In this document: one piece after another, positions 1 to 8,180 of the stretch
Numbering within the stretch: the stretch's first letter is position 1
How the letters are laid out: each line of letters begins with the position of its first letter
DNA from: Komarekiella delphini-convector SJRDD-AB1
Lineage (GTDB): Bacteria; Cyanobacteriota; Cyanobacteriia; Cyanobacteriales; Nostocaceae
Assembly: GCF_014831675.1 (NCBI RefSeq)
Contig: NZ_VJXY01000031.1
Span: 1 to 53,564, forward strand
DNA: 53,564 bases
Reading direction: 5' to 3'
Made by a program: the position numbers and the translations under genes
Notes under the pieces: model-generated
The model's input: the letters and a program-made list of their open reading frames with translations, nothing else
Told to the model about the DNA's origin: nothing
The model's database searches: none

Positions 1-151
1 ACAAGTCTTGCCGGACTCTAGTTTTAACGCCTTCTCTCTATTTCCGGCTTTACCAACATGCTGTTGTCCCTTTTGTCTTTCGACTCCAGGTAAGTTGGTT
101 GACTTAAAGACATTCTTCTTAGTCTTTCCCAACTTAGTTGGGGATACCGCG

Positions 152-304
152 TTAACTGTCACGGCGCACGCATTGGGCAATGTCGGCATCTAAGACGTAC
201 TTAGATTTCTGAGCGATTGCCGTGAAAATTGCCTCGACCGCATCATGGGCGGAACGTCCGGGTCTAAAGCCATAAGAATTTGGCTTGTTCCTAATGACGA
301 AGAG
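152..304 (-). pseudogene. Group II intron reverse transcriptase/maturase fragment
   Basis: The minus strand is open for about 50 codons and reads the reverse-transcriptase signature of group II intron-encoded proteins: KPNSYGFRPGRSAHDA, then KYVLDADI, the start of the first catalytic-aspartate block. Family members are about 450-600 residues long. Here a stop lies just upstream (305-307), and the similarity ends after DADIAQC, where the reading frame closes. No maturase domain, HNH domain or domain V RNA was recognised. A second minus-strand frame from about position 190 stays open to the window edge and was not identified, so a second insertion may abut the fragment. Dead internal fragment; family call confident, exact limits not. 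Confidence 0.75.
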
Positions 305-715
305 TTAAGCGCAGATTCGTTTTCCTACCCATACCTAACTGTGCTAGAAGGGATTTCCGATGTAGGCTATCAGATACCTCCATTCCATCCCGCTTCATCC
401 TTTGAGAATCAGTCACCAGATGGGGATGTGCTTCACCTTGTCACCACAAGGGGTCAGAATTTCACTGACACGAACATTGATTTGTCAAGGTTCGACGGAA
501 CTTTCGTTCCTGTGGCTCCTTGCCGCTAATCCCCCAATCTATTGCTAGTATTGGTTTCTAGCGAACGAGTCGCACCTGTGACTTTAGTCCAGGCAGAGTC
601 AACAGGAAGTTATGAGTCATAACTTCTAACTTTTCACTCAGCACTGAATTGATCCCCAAGATACCAATCCAGGATACTATTGACGTTGATTTGCGTAGTA
701 TTTCACTTAATGCAT

Positions 716-1114
716 ATGAAGCGCTATTGGTCGCGTCTGCTTGCACTGGTTTTGGTTTTAGCCATCGGCTTAATAGGGTGTTCTGGTAGTCCAGATAGTT
801 TAACAGGGGATTATCGCCAAGACACCTTAGCTGTAGTCAATTCCATGAGGCAAGCCCTAGATTTATCAGAAGACTCACAAAACAAAGCAGCAATTCAAGC
901 AGAAGCGCGTCAAAAAATTAATGACTTTTCAGCTCGCTACCAGCGGGTTAACTCTGTTTCTGGTCTTGGCTCTTTTACAACCATGCGAACAGCTCTCAAC
1001 TCCCTAGCTGGACACTACAGTTCTTACCCAAATCGTCCTGTACCACAAAAGCTCAAGAATCGTTTAGAGAAGGAGTTACAGCAGGTAGAGACGGCACTGA
1101 AGCGTGGCGCTTAA
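716..1114 (+). CDS. psb27: Photosystem II assembly lipoprotein Psb27
   Basis: Psb27 is a lumenal lipoprotein that binds CP43 in PSII assembly and repair intermediates, keeping the Mn cluster site accessible before the extrinsic subunits bind. The product is about 132 residues, the usual length. It starts MKRYWSRLL and has a hydrophobic signal peptide ending at a lipobox (IGLIGC). The mature domain contains LTGDYRQDTLAVVNSMR and a C-terminal helix rich in Lys and Glu (LEKELQQVETALKRG), as in the four-helix bundle of the family. ATG at 710 (MHMKRYW) and a longer frame from 680 are also open; 716 gives the family-typical start. It is monocistronic, followed by a clear hairpin terminator. Identification by recognition of the family sequence. 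Confidence 0.93.
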   Translation: MKRYWSRLLALVLVLAIGLIGCSGSPDSLTGDYRQDTLAVVNSMRQALDLSEDSQNKAAIQAEARQKINDFSARYQRVNSVSGLGSFTTMRTALNSLAGHYSSYPNRPVPQKLKNRLEKELQQVETALKRGA

Positions 1115-1141
1115 CTATTCGCCAACCTACCGTCAAAAAGT

Positions 1142-1173
1142 AAAAACTCCACCCACAAAGGGATGGAGTTTTT
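1142..1173 (+). terminator. Rho-independent terminator of psb27
   Basis: Arms AAAAACTCCA and TGGAGTTTTT form a 10-bp stem, extended by CCC/GGG, ending in a run of T. It lies 27 bases after the psb27 stop codon. Confidence 0.85.
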
Positions 1174-1245
1174 GAGCATTGGGCCCAGGGCATTATATTA
1201 TACGAAAGAATTCTGTTAGACACTCTACGTAGATTGGAGGTCATA

Positions 1246-2814
1246 ATGATCACCGATATTCTCGATATGGGTGAACAAACTAAGCTGCGGGGGCAGGTGG
1301 TTGTACTCGGCTCCGGGATTGCGGGTGCCGAAGTAGCAACGCACCTTGCACGTCATGGTCGAGAGGTGGTGCTTGTTGAAAGCGGGCGCGATCAATTCGA
1401 TCCATCGATCCAGGCATTGAACGATGTGATCTTTCTTGGCAAACGCCATCGCGAACTAGATCCAGACTCTTACTACCATCGATACCTACCACCCGAACTA
1501 CGCGGAGTCAGTCGTGTGCGTCAATTCGGTGGCACAAGTAACGTCTGGACAGGTAAGTGGAAATATCTACAGCCCTTGGATTTCGAGGGTAGACCTTGGA
1601 TTGCTAATAGTCGTTGGCCAATACACTTTGCTGATCTCTTGGAGCACTACCGTTCGGCGGCAAAAGATTACGGTTTCGGTGATTTAGAGGCAGAAGCTAT
1701 ACGTCCTCAAATTACGTCTCTTCGCGCAAAGCTCGCCGCAGGCGGTTTGAAAATGAGCAGCTTCTACTGGGAGCAGACACCCACGCGCACGGCGGTACGC
1801 TTTGGTGAAGAGATGCGCCGCTCAAAAAACTTGCATGTCGTGCTTGGCACAACCGCAACTGAGTTAAGACTCGACGCTTCCTGTCAACATGTGACCGCAG
1901 TCGCTTGCCGCTCACTCGAAGGCCGAGAACTTATCGTTGAAGGCGAAGTAATTATCCTAGCGACCGGGGCGTTTGAAACCGCGCGCCTTCTACTAGCCTC
2001 CAACCGTCAACTCCCTGATGGAATCGGCAATGCACACGGCCTCGTCGGTCGTTTTTATACTGACCATCCTAAACACCATACCGGAACACTACAGCCAGGG
2101 CCTTTAGCTCAACAATTTGCCCACGAACTGCAATACGCCCCAAAGCCACGTTTCTGTGTGTGCTTTGCGCTTGACGACGCAACCCAGCGAGAGCAAGAAC
2201 TGCTTGAGCATGTCTTGTACCTGAAGCCGATCTACGAGAAGTCAATAGATCGCTTGTGGCGAACCTTGCAGCGCCGTCCTGCCTGCCGGGACGGTAATGG
2301 TTCAATCGCCGCTTATCGAGTCAAATTTGTTACCGAGCAGGTTCCACATGAGGGCAGTCGCATTAAGCTTGGAACAGAATGCGACGCACTAGGCCAACGA
2401 AAGCTGGAGGTTGACTGGTGCTTCACCGACCAGGATCGGCGTTCGATGGTGAAGACCCTCCAACTCTTGACGCAGAGATTCGCAAAAATCGGAATCGGAA
2501 CCTTTGACTTCGGGAACGATCCGCCGCGTTTGGAGACCATGACCGACGCAGCCCACCAAATGGGTACTACTCGTATGGCCAGTAGACCCGAAGAGGGTGT
2601 CGTTGATACGAATTGTCGAGTGTTCGGTATCGGCAATCTCTATGTCGCTAGTTCGGCAGTGTTTCCGACCGGCCCGTCGTACTCACCCACCTTCACAATC
2701 CTGGCACTCGCACGCCGCCTCGCTCAGCATCTACTCCAGGTAATACCAACATCGGCAACAAAACTTGCCTGTGTCAACAGTCAACAGTCAACAGTCAACA
2801 GTAATCAGTTCTGA
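1246..2814 (+). CDS. GMC-family FAD-dependent oxidoreductase
   Basis: Glucose-methanol-choline oxidoreductase, which oxidises an alcohol group with FAD; the substrate cannot be deduced. The N-terminal FAD-binding Rossmann motif is VVVLGSGIAGAEVA, followed by an acidic residue in VLVESG. The GGTSNVWTGKW segment matches the second FAD-contact motif. The C-terminal GMC_oxred_C region carries HQMGTTRM with the conserved His, and NLYVASSAVFPTGPSYSPT. The ATG at 1246 has GGAGG five bases upstream; a TTG at 1234 overlaps this ribosome-binding site and was rejected. The last dozen residues (QQSTVNSNQF) are encoded by a TCAACAG heptamer array, so the native C-terminus was altered by a repeat. It stands alone, convergent with pstB. 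GC content looks higher than in neighbouring genes. Confidence 0.85.
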   Translation: MITDILDMGEQTKLRGQVVVLGSGIAGAEVATHLARHGREVVLVESGRDQFDPSIQALNDVIFLGKRHRELDPDSYYHRYLPPELRGVSRVRQFGGTSNVWTGKWKYLQPLDFEGRPWIANSRWPIHFADLLEHYRSAAKDYGFGDLEAEAIRPQITSLRAKLAAGGLKMSSFYWEQTPTRTAVRFGEEMRRSKNLHVVLGTTATELRLDASCQHVTAVACRSLEGRELIVEGEVIILATGAFETARLLLASNRQLPDGIGNAHGLVGRFYTDHPKHHTGTLQPGPLAQQFAHELQYAPKPRFCVCFALDDATQREQELLEHVLYLKPIYEKSIDRLWRTLQRRPACRDGNGSIAAYRVKFVTEQVPHEGSRIKLGTECDALGQRKLEVDWCFTDQDRRSMVKTLQLLTQRFAKIGIGTFDFGNDPPRLETMTDAAHQMGTTRMASRPEEGVVDTNCRVFGIGNLYVASSAVFPTGPSYSPTFTILALARRLAQHLLQVIPTSATKLACVNSQQSTVNSNQF

Positions 2815-2968
2815 CGGAGGATGGTGGGGGATTTCAACCCGCCAGATAGCACCTGCCACTCATCGGCTTTGGGTTATTAGGATTGCTAATATAGTGGTTC
2901 TCCTTAAACCCAATTATCTTGTCTGAATAATTGTTTACTGTTTACTGTTTACTGTTTACTGTTTACTG
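2774..2968. repeat. STRR-flanked repeat element, copy 1
   Basis: Four tandem TCAACAG heptamers (2774-2801) and five TTTACTG heptamers (2934-2968) flank a core of about 130 bp. The core begins ATGGTGGGGGATTT and ends CTTAAACCCAATTAT. The two arrays are nearly inverted with respect to each other, so the unit can fold into a long stem-loop. A second copy with the same core ends lies at 41431-41624, and a partial core near 31676. It fills the gap between the convergent GMC and pstB genes and may terminate both. Short tandemly repeated repetitive sequences of this kind are known from heterocystous cyanobacteria. Confidence 0.75.
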
Positions 2969-2978
2969 TTTAAGTATT

Positions 2979-3758
2979 TTAACCGAAACGCCCTGAAATG
3001 TAGTCGCGGGTACGGGGATCGAGTGGATTGTTAAATATTTGCTCTGTAGCACCAAATTCAACCATTTGACCGATACGACTTTCATCGGTGCTGAAAAAAG
3101 CCGTGAAATCTGATATGCGAGCGGCTTGCTGCATATTGTGAGTAACGATCGCGATCGTTAATTGCGATCGCAAACTATGGAGAAGCTCCTCAACTTTCAT
3201 CGTCGCAATCGGGTCAAGAGCCGAGCAAGGCTCATCCATTAAGAGAATTTTGGGTTTGACTGCTAAAGCACGAGCAATGCATAGTCGCTGTTGTTGACCG
3301 CCAGAAAGCCCCAAAGCGGATTTATTCAGTTTATCTTTCACCTCATCCCAAAGAGCAGCGTCTTTCAAGGCAGATTCGACAATCTCATCAAACTCTGCCT
3401 GGGGACGCCTCATGGCTATTTTCACACCGTAGGCAACATTTTCGTAAATGCTCATGGTGAAAGGATTTGGCTTTTGGAACACCATGCCAATTTGGCGGCG
3501 TAGCTTATTTGAGTTGATCCGAGGGTCATAAATATTCTGACCAAAAAATTCTACGCACCCTTCAACTTTCACAGGCCCTTCTAATTCACTAATGCGATTA
3601 AGGGTTTTGATGAACGTAGATTTACCACAACCACTCGGCCCAATAATTGCTGTTATGTGGTTTTGATAAATATCCATTGATATTGCTTCAATTGCTTTGG
3701 AAGTGCTGTAATAAAAGCTCAGGTTTTTAACTTTGATAGCTGGAATTAGGTTACTCAT
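2979..3758 (-). CDS. pstB: Phosphate ABC transporter ATP-binding protein PstB
   Basis: This ATPase powers the PstSCAB high-affinity phosphate importer. All ABC motifs are visible in the 259-residue product: Walker [10 protein letters not shown] at residues 40-48, Q-loop in [10 protein letters not shown], signature LSGGQQQR, Walker [14 protein letters not shown], and the switch His in [34 protein letters not shown] and PCSALDPI are characteristic of PstB within the ABC superfamily. It is last in the order pstS-pstC-pstA-pstB, 33 bases after pstA, and closed by the STRR element. Many cyanobacteria carry two pstB genes; only one is present here. Confidence 0.95.
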   Translation of the reverse strand: MSNLIPAIKVKNLSFYYSTSKAIEAISMDIYQNHITAIIGPSGCGKSTFIKTLNRISELEGPVKVEGCVEFFGQNIYDPRINSNKLRRQIGMVFQKPNPFTMSIYENVAYGVKIAMRRPQAEFDEIVESALKDAALWDEVKDKLNKSALGLSGGQQQRLCIARALAVKPKILLMDEPCSALDPIATMKVEELLHSLRSQLTIAIVTHNMQQAARISDFTAFFSTDESRIGQMVEFGATEQIFNNPLDPRTRDYISGRFG

Positions 3759-3791
3759 ACTTAACCAAAGGTGTGAAACAAAAATTGAGTT

Positions 3792-4670
3792 TTACTTTGT
3801 CTCTCTCTTGCTAAGAACTAAACGAGAGGCAATACTGACACACAAAACTAAGCTGAGTAGAACTATGGAAGTAGTCCAGACCAATTGATTTTTTTGCGGG
3901 TCGGGGTCGTTGTAGAGGTTAAAAATCAAGACTGGTAAGGAAGCTGTTGGACTTAACAATCCTTCTGACCAATCTAGACTAAACAAAGCAGTAAAAATCA
4001 GAGGTGCTGTTTCACCAGCTGCACGAGCTACAGCCAATAAAATGCCTGTAGTAATCCCAGGGATTGCAGCAGTAAAAACTATACGAAAAGTAGTTTGTAA
4101 GCTAGTTCCTCCTAAAGCAGCGGAGGCGAGGCGTTGAGTAGTGGGAATGAGTTTTAAGGATTCTTCTGTTGTGAGTACGATAACGGGTAGCATAATGACG
4201 GCTAAAGCAAAGCCACCTGCGATCGCACTAAATCCTTTAGTTACTAAAACAATCACACCGTAGGCGAATATACCCACAACAATCGAAGGCACACCTGTAA
4301 AAATCTTAGTAATAAAACGAACAAAACCAATAGTTGGGTTAGTTTGATTAAATTCTGCCAAAAAAATTCCCGTCATTATCCCTGTGGGAATGCTTAATAA
4401 TGCACCAATTAGCACCATTGTAATTGTACCAAGGATGGCATTAGCAAACCCATTATCAATTACTGTTTTGACAAACATTTCTGGATTGAGTCCAGATATT
4501 CCTCGCACAACGATTTCCCATAAAAGTGATAGCAAAGGAACAAGTGCTAGACCTGTAAAAACAAAGGCGATCGCATTCATTGCATAGGTAAACAATAGTC
4601 GCCTTGTTGGTAAAGGACTACATAATTCTGTTGCTATTTTTTTGCTTTCAGGCTGGATATAACCACTCAT
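3792..4670 (-). CDS. pstA: Phosphate ABC transporter permease PstA
   Basis: Second membrane subunit of the phosphate importer, 292 residues and about six transmembrane helices. The product shows the binding-protein-dependent permease loop (EESLKLIPTTQRLASAALGG, the EAA motif that contacts PstB) and PstA-typical stretches such as GIFLAEF, FTGVPSIVVGIFAYG and ARAAGETAPLIFTALF. It is 59 bases downstream of pstC and followed by pstB on the same strand, so co-transcription is expected. Confidence 0.93.
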   Translation of the reverse strand: MSGYIQPESKKIATELCSPLPTRRLLFTYAMNAIAFVFTGLALVPLLSLLWEIVVRGISGLNPEMFVKTVIDNGFANAILGTITMVLIGALLSIPTGIMTGIFLAEFNQTNPTIGFVRFITKIFTGVPSIVVGIFAYGVIVLVTKGFSAIAGGFALAVIMLPVIVLTTEESLKLIPTTQRLASAALGGTSLQTTFRIVFTAAIPGITTGILLAVARAAGETAPLIFTALFSLDWSEGLLSPTASLPVLIFNLYNDPDPQKNQLVWTTSIVLLSLVLCVSIASRLVLSKRETK

Positions 4671-4729
4671 TTTTTTGAAATTTGATGATATTTAAGCTTC
4701 TTAATTGAGATATGATCTAGTTCAATGTC

Positions 4730-5728
4730 TTATTTATTTTTCCTAGCAAACCACTGCACTAATAACACTGCACCAATATTTACTGCTAGAGTTAACCCAA
4801 ACAAAATTAATCCTAAATAACTTAAAGCGCCAATATGTAATCCTGGTTCGGCTTCTGCAAATTCATTGGCTAATACAGAGGGAATTGTATAAGCCGGATC
4901 AAGTAAAGATAGACTGATTTGAGCAGAGTTACCAATCACCATAGTCACAGCCATTGTTTCGCCCAAAGCACGTCCGAGAGCGAGCATTATTGCACTCATA
5001 ATTCCAGAAAACCCAGATGGTAGCAAGACCCGAAAAATTGTTTCCCAGCGTGTACCACCCAAAGCCATAGATGCGCTGCGTAATTCTTTAGGTATAGCTA
5101 GCAATACTTCACGAGTAATTGCTGCCATTGTTGGCAAAATCATAATAGCTAGAATAATGCCAGCAGTTAACATATTTGTTCCAACAGGATCTACTGTATT
5201 AAATAGTGGTATCCATTTGAAAACGATCGCTAGCCACTTTTGCAGAGGTTCTAAAACCGGAATAAAGACAAAAATAGCCCATAAACCAATGATCACACTG
5301 GGAATTGCTGCAATTAATTCAACAACAAATGCTAAAGTTGTTCGTATCGATAAAGGTAAGAAATTTTCACTAGTGACTAAGGCGACGGCAATTCCCACTG
5401 GTACAGCAAATAAAATAGCGATCGCGCTACTTACTAAAGTTCCATAAATATAAGGTAAAGCACCAAAAATCTGATTACCTGTATCCCAATCTTGACCCCA
5501 CAAAAACCCAAGTCCAAACTGCATAATGGCTGGCTGAGCTTCGCGTAAAATTACCCAACTCATTGCAAATAGCACCGCAACAGTAATTACGGTAAAAAGG
5601 TACACAAGCTGTTTAAAACCTTGGTCAAACCAGAAATCTGTTCTACTTGTGGCTGTCAAATCAAGATTTTCATCAGCTGAATTCTGTTGAATTGATAAAT
5701 TATTTTTGGTTGGTTCTGATGATGTCAT
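4730..5728 (-). CDS. pstC: Phosphate ABC transporter permease PstC
   Basis: First membrane subunit of the phosphate importer. A Gln/Asn/Ser-rich cytoplasmic N-terminus precedes the first helix (LVYLFTVITVAVLFAMSWVI). The permease core has AAIPSVIIGLWAIFV, the EAA loop (REVLLAIPKELRSASMALGG) and ALGRALGETMAVTMVIGN, all typical of PstC. I chose the ATG at 5728 (MTSSEPTKNN); the frame is open to another ATG at 5779, and neither has a strong ribosome-binding site. The gap to pstS is about 620 bases because a repeat element of 387 bp sits between them, which may separate the transport-complex genes from the pstS promoter. Confidence 0.92.
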   Translation of the reverse strand: MTSSEPTKNNLSIQQNSADENLDLTATSRTDFWFDQGFKQLVYLFTVITVAVLFAMSWVILREAQPAIMQFGLGFLWGQDWDTGNQIFGALPYIYGTLVSSAIAILFAVPVGIAVALVTSENFLPLSIRTTLAFVVELIAAIPSVIIGLWAIFVFIPVLEPLQKWLAIVFKWIPLFNTVDPVGTNMLTAGIILAIMILPTMAAITREVLLAIPKELRSASMALGGTRWETIFRVLLPSGFSGIMSAIMLALGRALGETMAVTMVIGNSAQISLSLLDPAYTIPSVLANEFAEAEPGLHIGALSYLGLILFGLTLAVNIGAVLLVQWFARKNK

Positions 5729-5903
5729 TACATTAGAAATATAGTCTTTTTGTATGCGAGTAGGGTGGAGAAATCTCACACCATATCAAGCCTTGCCATT
5801 ACGCACATTTTTATAACAGTCAAAATATCATGCTGACTGTCATCCCGCCTTGGAATCAATTCCAAGGCAGAATAAACAACGAAGCCAGAGATTAAAAATC
5901 AGA

Positions 5904-6290
5904 ACTTACGCACTCAGATCCCCCAACCCCCTTCAAAAGGGGGCTTTATAAATTCCCCCCTTTTGAAGGGGAGCCAGCGCGGTCTTCTCTACTTTGAGGC
6001 TGCGCCAAGGGGGTTTCCACGCCACTCCCCACAACGGATAGCGCAGCGTAAAGCCTTCTCTTCTCCTATCGGAGACACTTCGTGAACGAGAGGCTTCGCC
6101 TTAAGCGAAGCCATGCCGCAGGCTTTACGGCATGGCTTCTCTACTTTGAGGCTGCGCCAACGCTGAGAGCGAGTCTTGTCTGCGACACGCTGCGCGAACG
6201 AGCGTCGGCAACCTCCGCCTTGGGGTGGCTCCCCATGAGCGACTGGCGTGGGCTAGGGGGGATCTAGGTTTCAGCCTTCAGTGCGTAAGT
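5904..6290. mobile_element. MITE-like palindrome-rich element inside the pst operon
   Basis: The element is bounded by perfect 11-bp terminal inverted repeats, ACTTACGCACT (5904-5914) and AGTGCGTAAGT (6280-6290). Its interior is a mosaic of cyanobacterial repeat modules: CCCCCTT/AAGGGGG hairpins, two direct copies of TTCTCTACTTTGAGGCTGCG (near 5984 and 6138), and nested palindromes around 6091-6143. It encodes no transposase; the 61-codon frame inside it is incidental. A related end lies at 38610-38663: 54 bases match 5899-5952 on the other strand with one mismatch. No clear target-site duplication was seen. Confidence 0.7.
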
Positions 6291-6350
6291 CCTAAAAATA
6301 TCTGGGTAATGGCAAGCCTTATTAATCAAGAAAATTAGTCAGATGACAAA

Positions 6351-7394
6351 TTAAGGCTTAACAGTGCTATTTACTGTCTGAAGTACTCGGTTTGCCACAT
6401 TAGATGGAATCTTAGTGTAGCTGAGGTCATCGTTATATTGTTGACCATCTGTCAGCACCCAATTAATCCATTTCTTGACAGCTTCAGCTTTAGAAGCATT
6501 AGCATACTGCTTGTAAATCATCATCCAAGTAAGACCTACGATAGGATAACCTTGTCCTGGATCTCCTACAAAAACGCGATAGTTATCTGGAAACGTCACA
6601 GCTGATAAAGCTGCGTTTGCAGATTCTAAAGAAGGAGCAACAAATTCTCCTTGCTTGTTTTGTATTAGCGCTGATTTCAATTTGTTTTGAGTAGCGTAGG
6701 CATATTCAACATAACCAATTGAGCCGGGAGTACGAGATACTAAGGCAGCTACGCCAGGATTACCTTTACCTTTGAGGACATTTGGTAATGTCCATTTAGG
6801 AGCAGTGTTAGCCCCAATTCTCCCTTTAAAATAAGAACTGATGGCACTCAAATGATTGGTGAAAATGAAAGTTGTACCGCTACTATCAGCACGAACAGCA
6901 AATTTAATTGGTTGATTTGGTAGATTTACACCAGGATTATCAGCTTTGATTTTGGCGTCATTCCAGTTAGTAATTTGACCAGAGTAAATTGCTGGAAGCG
7001 TGGCGCGAGACAATCTAAGACTGTTAACACCTGGAAGATTATAAACAACAGAAACAGCACCGCCTGCTGTGGGTACTAAGATTGCACCATTTTTGACTTT
7101 AGCAATTTCCTCATCTTTCATGGCGGCATCACTACCGCCAAAGTCAACAGTTCCAGCAATGACTTGACGAATACCGCCACCACTACCAATTGCTTGGTAA
7201 TTAATTTTTAAGTCGGAATGTTTTTTCCTAACTTCACGAGCATACCGTTCGTAGAGCGGAGCCGGAAAAGTTGCTCCTGCACCATTCAATGTTTCAGCTT
7301 GAGCGATCGCAGTAAAAATCGGGCTAAGTGCAATAGCAGATGTCACTACTGAAGTAGTAACTACACGACTTAAAATGGCAGTTGAAAAAATCAT
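6351..7394 (-). CDS. pstS: Periplasmic phosphate-binding protein PstS
   Basis: Binds phosphate in the periplasm and delivers it to PstCA. The 347-residue product has a Sec signal peptide (about residues 1-32, ending IAQA). The mature protein starts ETLNGAGATFPAPLYERY, the PstS hallmark. Phosphate-contact motifs are visible: GSGGGIRQVIAGTVDFGGSD, RADSSGTTFIFTNHL and TPGSIGYVEYAYA. It heads the pst cluster, with a Pho-box-like triple repeat 67 bases upstream of the ATG, so induction by phosphate starvation through SphR/PhoB is expected. pstC follows only after the inserted repeat element, which may leave pstS expressed more strongly than the rest. Confidence 0.95.
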   Translation of the reverse strand: MIFSTAILSRVVTTSVVTSAIALSPIFTAIAQAETLNGAGATFPAPLYERYAREVRKKHSDLKINYQAIGSGGGIRQVIAGTVDFGGSDAAMKDEEIAKVKNGAILVPTAGGAVSVVYNLPGVNSLRLSRATLPAIYSGQITNWNDAKIKADNPGVNLPNQPIKFAVRADSSGTTFIFTNHLSAISSYFKGRIGANTAPKWTLPNVLKGKGNPGVAALVSRTPGSIGYVEYAYATQNKLKSALIQNKQGEFVAPSLESANAALSAVTFPDNYRVFVGDPGQGYPIVGLTWMMIYKQYANASKAEAVKKWINWVLTDGQQYNDDLSYTKIPSNVANRVLQTVNSTVKP

Positions 7395-7460
7395 ATTACC
7401 TCGTATTAAAGAAAGATTTTACTGTTGTAATTACAGCCTTGAAATAAATTACATTTTCTA

Positions 7461-7490
7461 TGGTTAAAGGCAATTTAACGGCAGGTAAAC
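7461..7490 (-). promoter_or_regulatory. Pho box (SphR/PhoB site) upstream of pstS
   Basis: Read on the minus strand there are three octamers at an exact 11-bp period, GTTTACCT, GTTAAATT and TTTAACCA, separated by the same trinucleotide GCC. The last matches the published cyanobacterial Pho-box unit PyTTAAPyPy(T/A) perfectly; the other two match partly. The position, 67-96 bases before the pstS ATG, fits an activator site. Confidence 0.7.
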
Positions 7491-8180
7491 AAATAATTAA
7501 AATATTTTTAACTTTTAATTGTAACAAAGACATATATTATGCTTAAATTGATATCAAAGCATATTGAATATAAATAAATTATTCATTCAAAAACTAATAT
7601 TTTCTGAATAAGTTTTAACTAAAGATTATAAAAATTATCAATACAATATAGTTTGCTATTTTGAGTTTTATATAATTTATTTTTTATAGTTAGAAACGAA
7701 AACACCAACTAGGCTTGGTTGGTTAATTACTTAAGCGATCGCACACTTCCAAAAATTTATAAAAAGCTAAAAAAACTGGCAGGAGCCACATAACAAGGCT
7801 GCCTGCCAGGAAGGTATAGTTTATTCTGGCCATGTTTGAGCAGGTTAGCGCTTATTTATCATAAATAATCTCTATCCCAGGTTAGGATAACCAAATTATT
7901 TGTAAAACATGGTTAAGAAAAATAAATAAATAGATTAAGTTGCAGTTAAAGCTAACAATTTCCCAGATTGTGAAGGAAGAGGGCAGGGAGAGCAGAGGAG
8001 CGTAGGGGCAGAGGGGATAAGAAGGACAAAAGGAATTAATACCGACTCTTGAACGCCACTTGCTTTAAGATGGAAAACCCGTCCAACGCAGTAGCTCCTC
8101 TAGACTCTTAACAAATGACAAATGACTAATAATATAAGAAAGCGCTTTACACTTCTTAAATATTCAATTTTTTTAGAACA
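7491..8180. other. pstS-ubiD divergent intergenic region
   Basis: About 690 bases without a convincing gene. The pstS-proximal part is very AT-rich. It holds a minus-strand terminator-like hairpin (7776-7809), a second Pho-unit match (CTTAACCA on the minus strand, 7910-7917), a TTATTTAT/ATAAATAA palindrome (near 7853-7869), and a purine-rich low-complexity run around 7979-8035. The arrangement could encode a small minus-strand RNA. Confidence 0.4.
7776..7809 (-). terminator. Orphan minus-strand terminator
   Basis: On the minus strand, CTGGCAGGCAGCC and GGCTCCTGCCAG pair around a short loop and are followed by TTTTTTT. No minus-strand protein gene lies upstream, so it may end a small RNA. Confidence 0.6.

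Noticed and set aside
245-529. 94-codon plus-strand frame at the left edge
   Set aside because: It overlaps the reverse-strand reverse-transcriptase remnant, which explains part of the sequence.
6082-6267. 61-codon frame inside the pst operon repeat
   Set aside because: It lies entirely within palindromic repeat modules and has no family resemblance.
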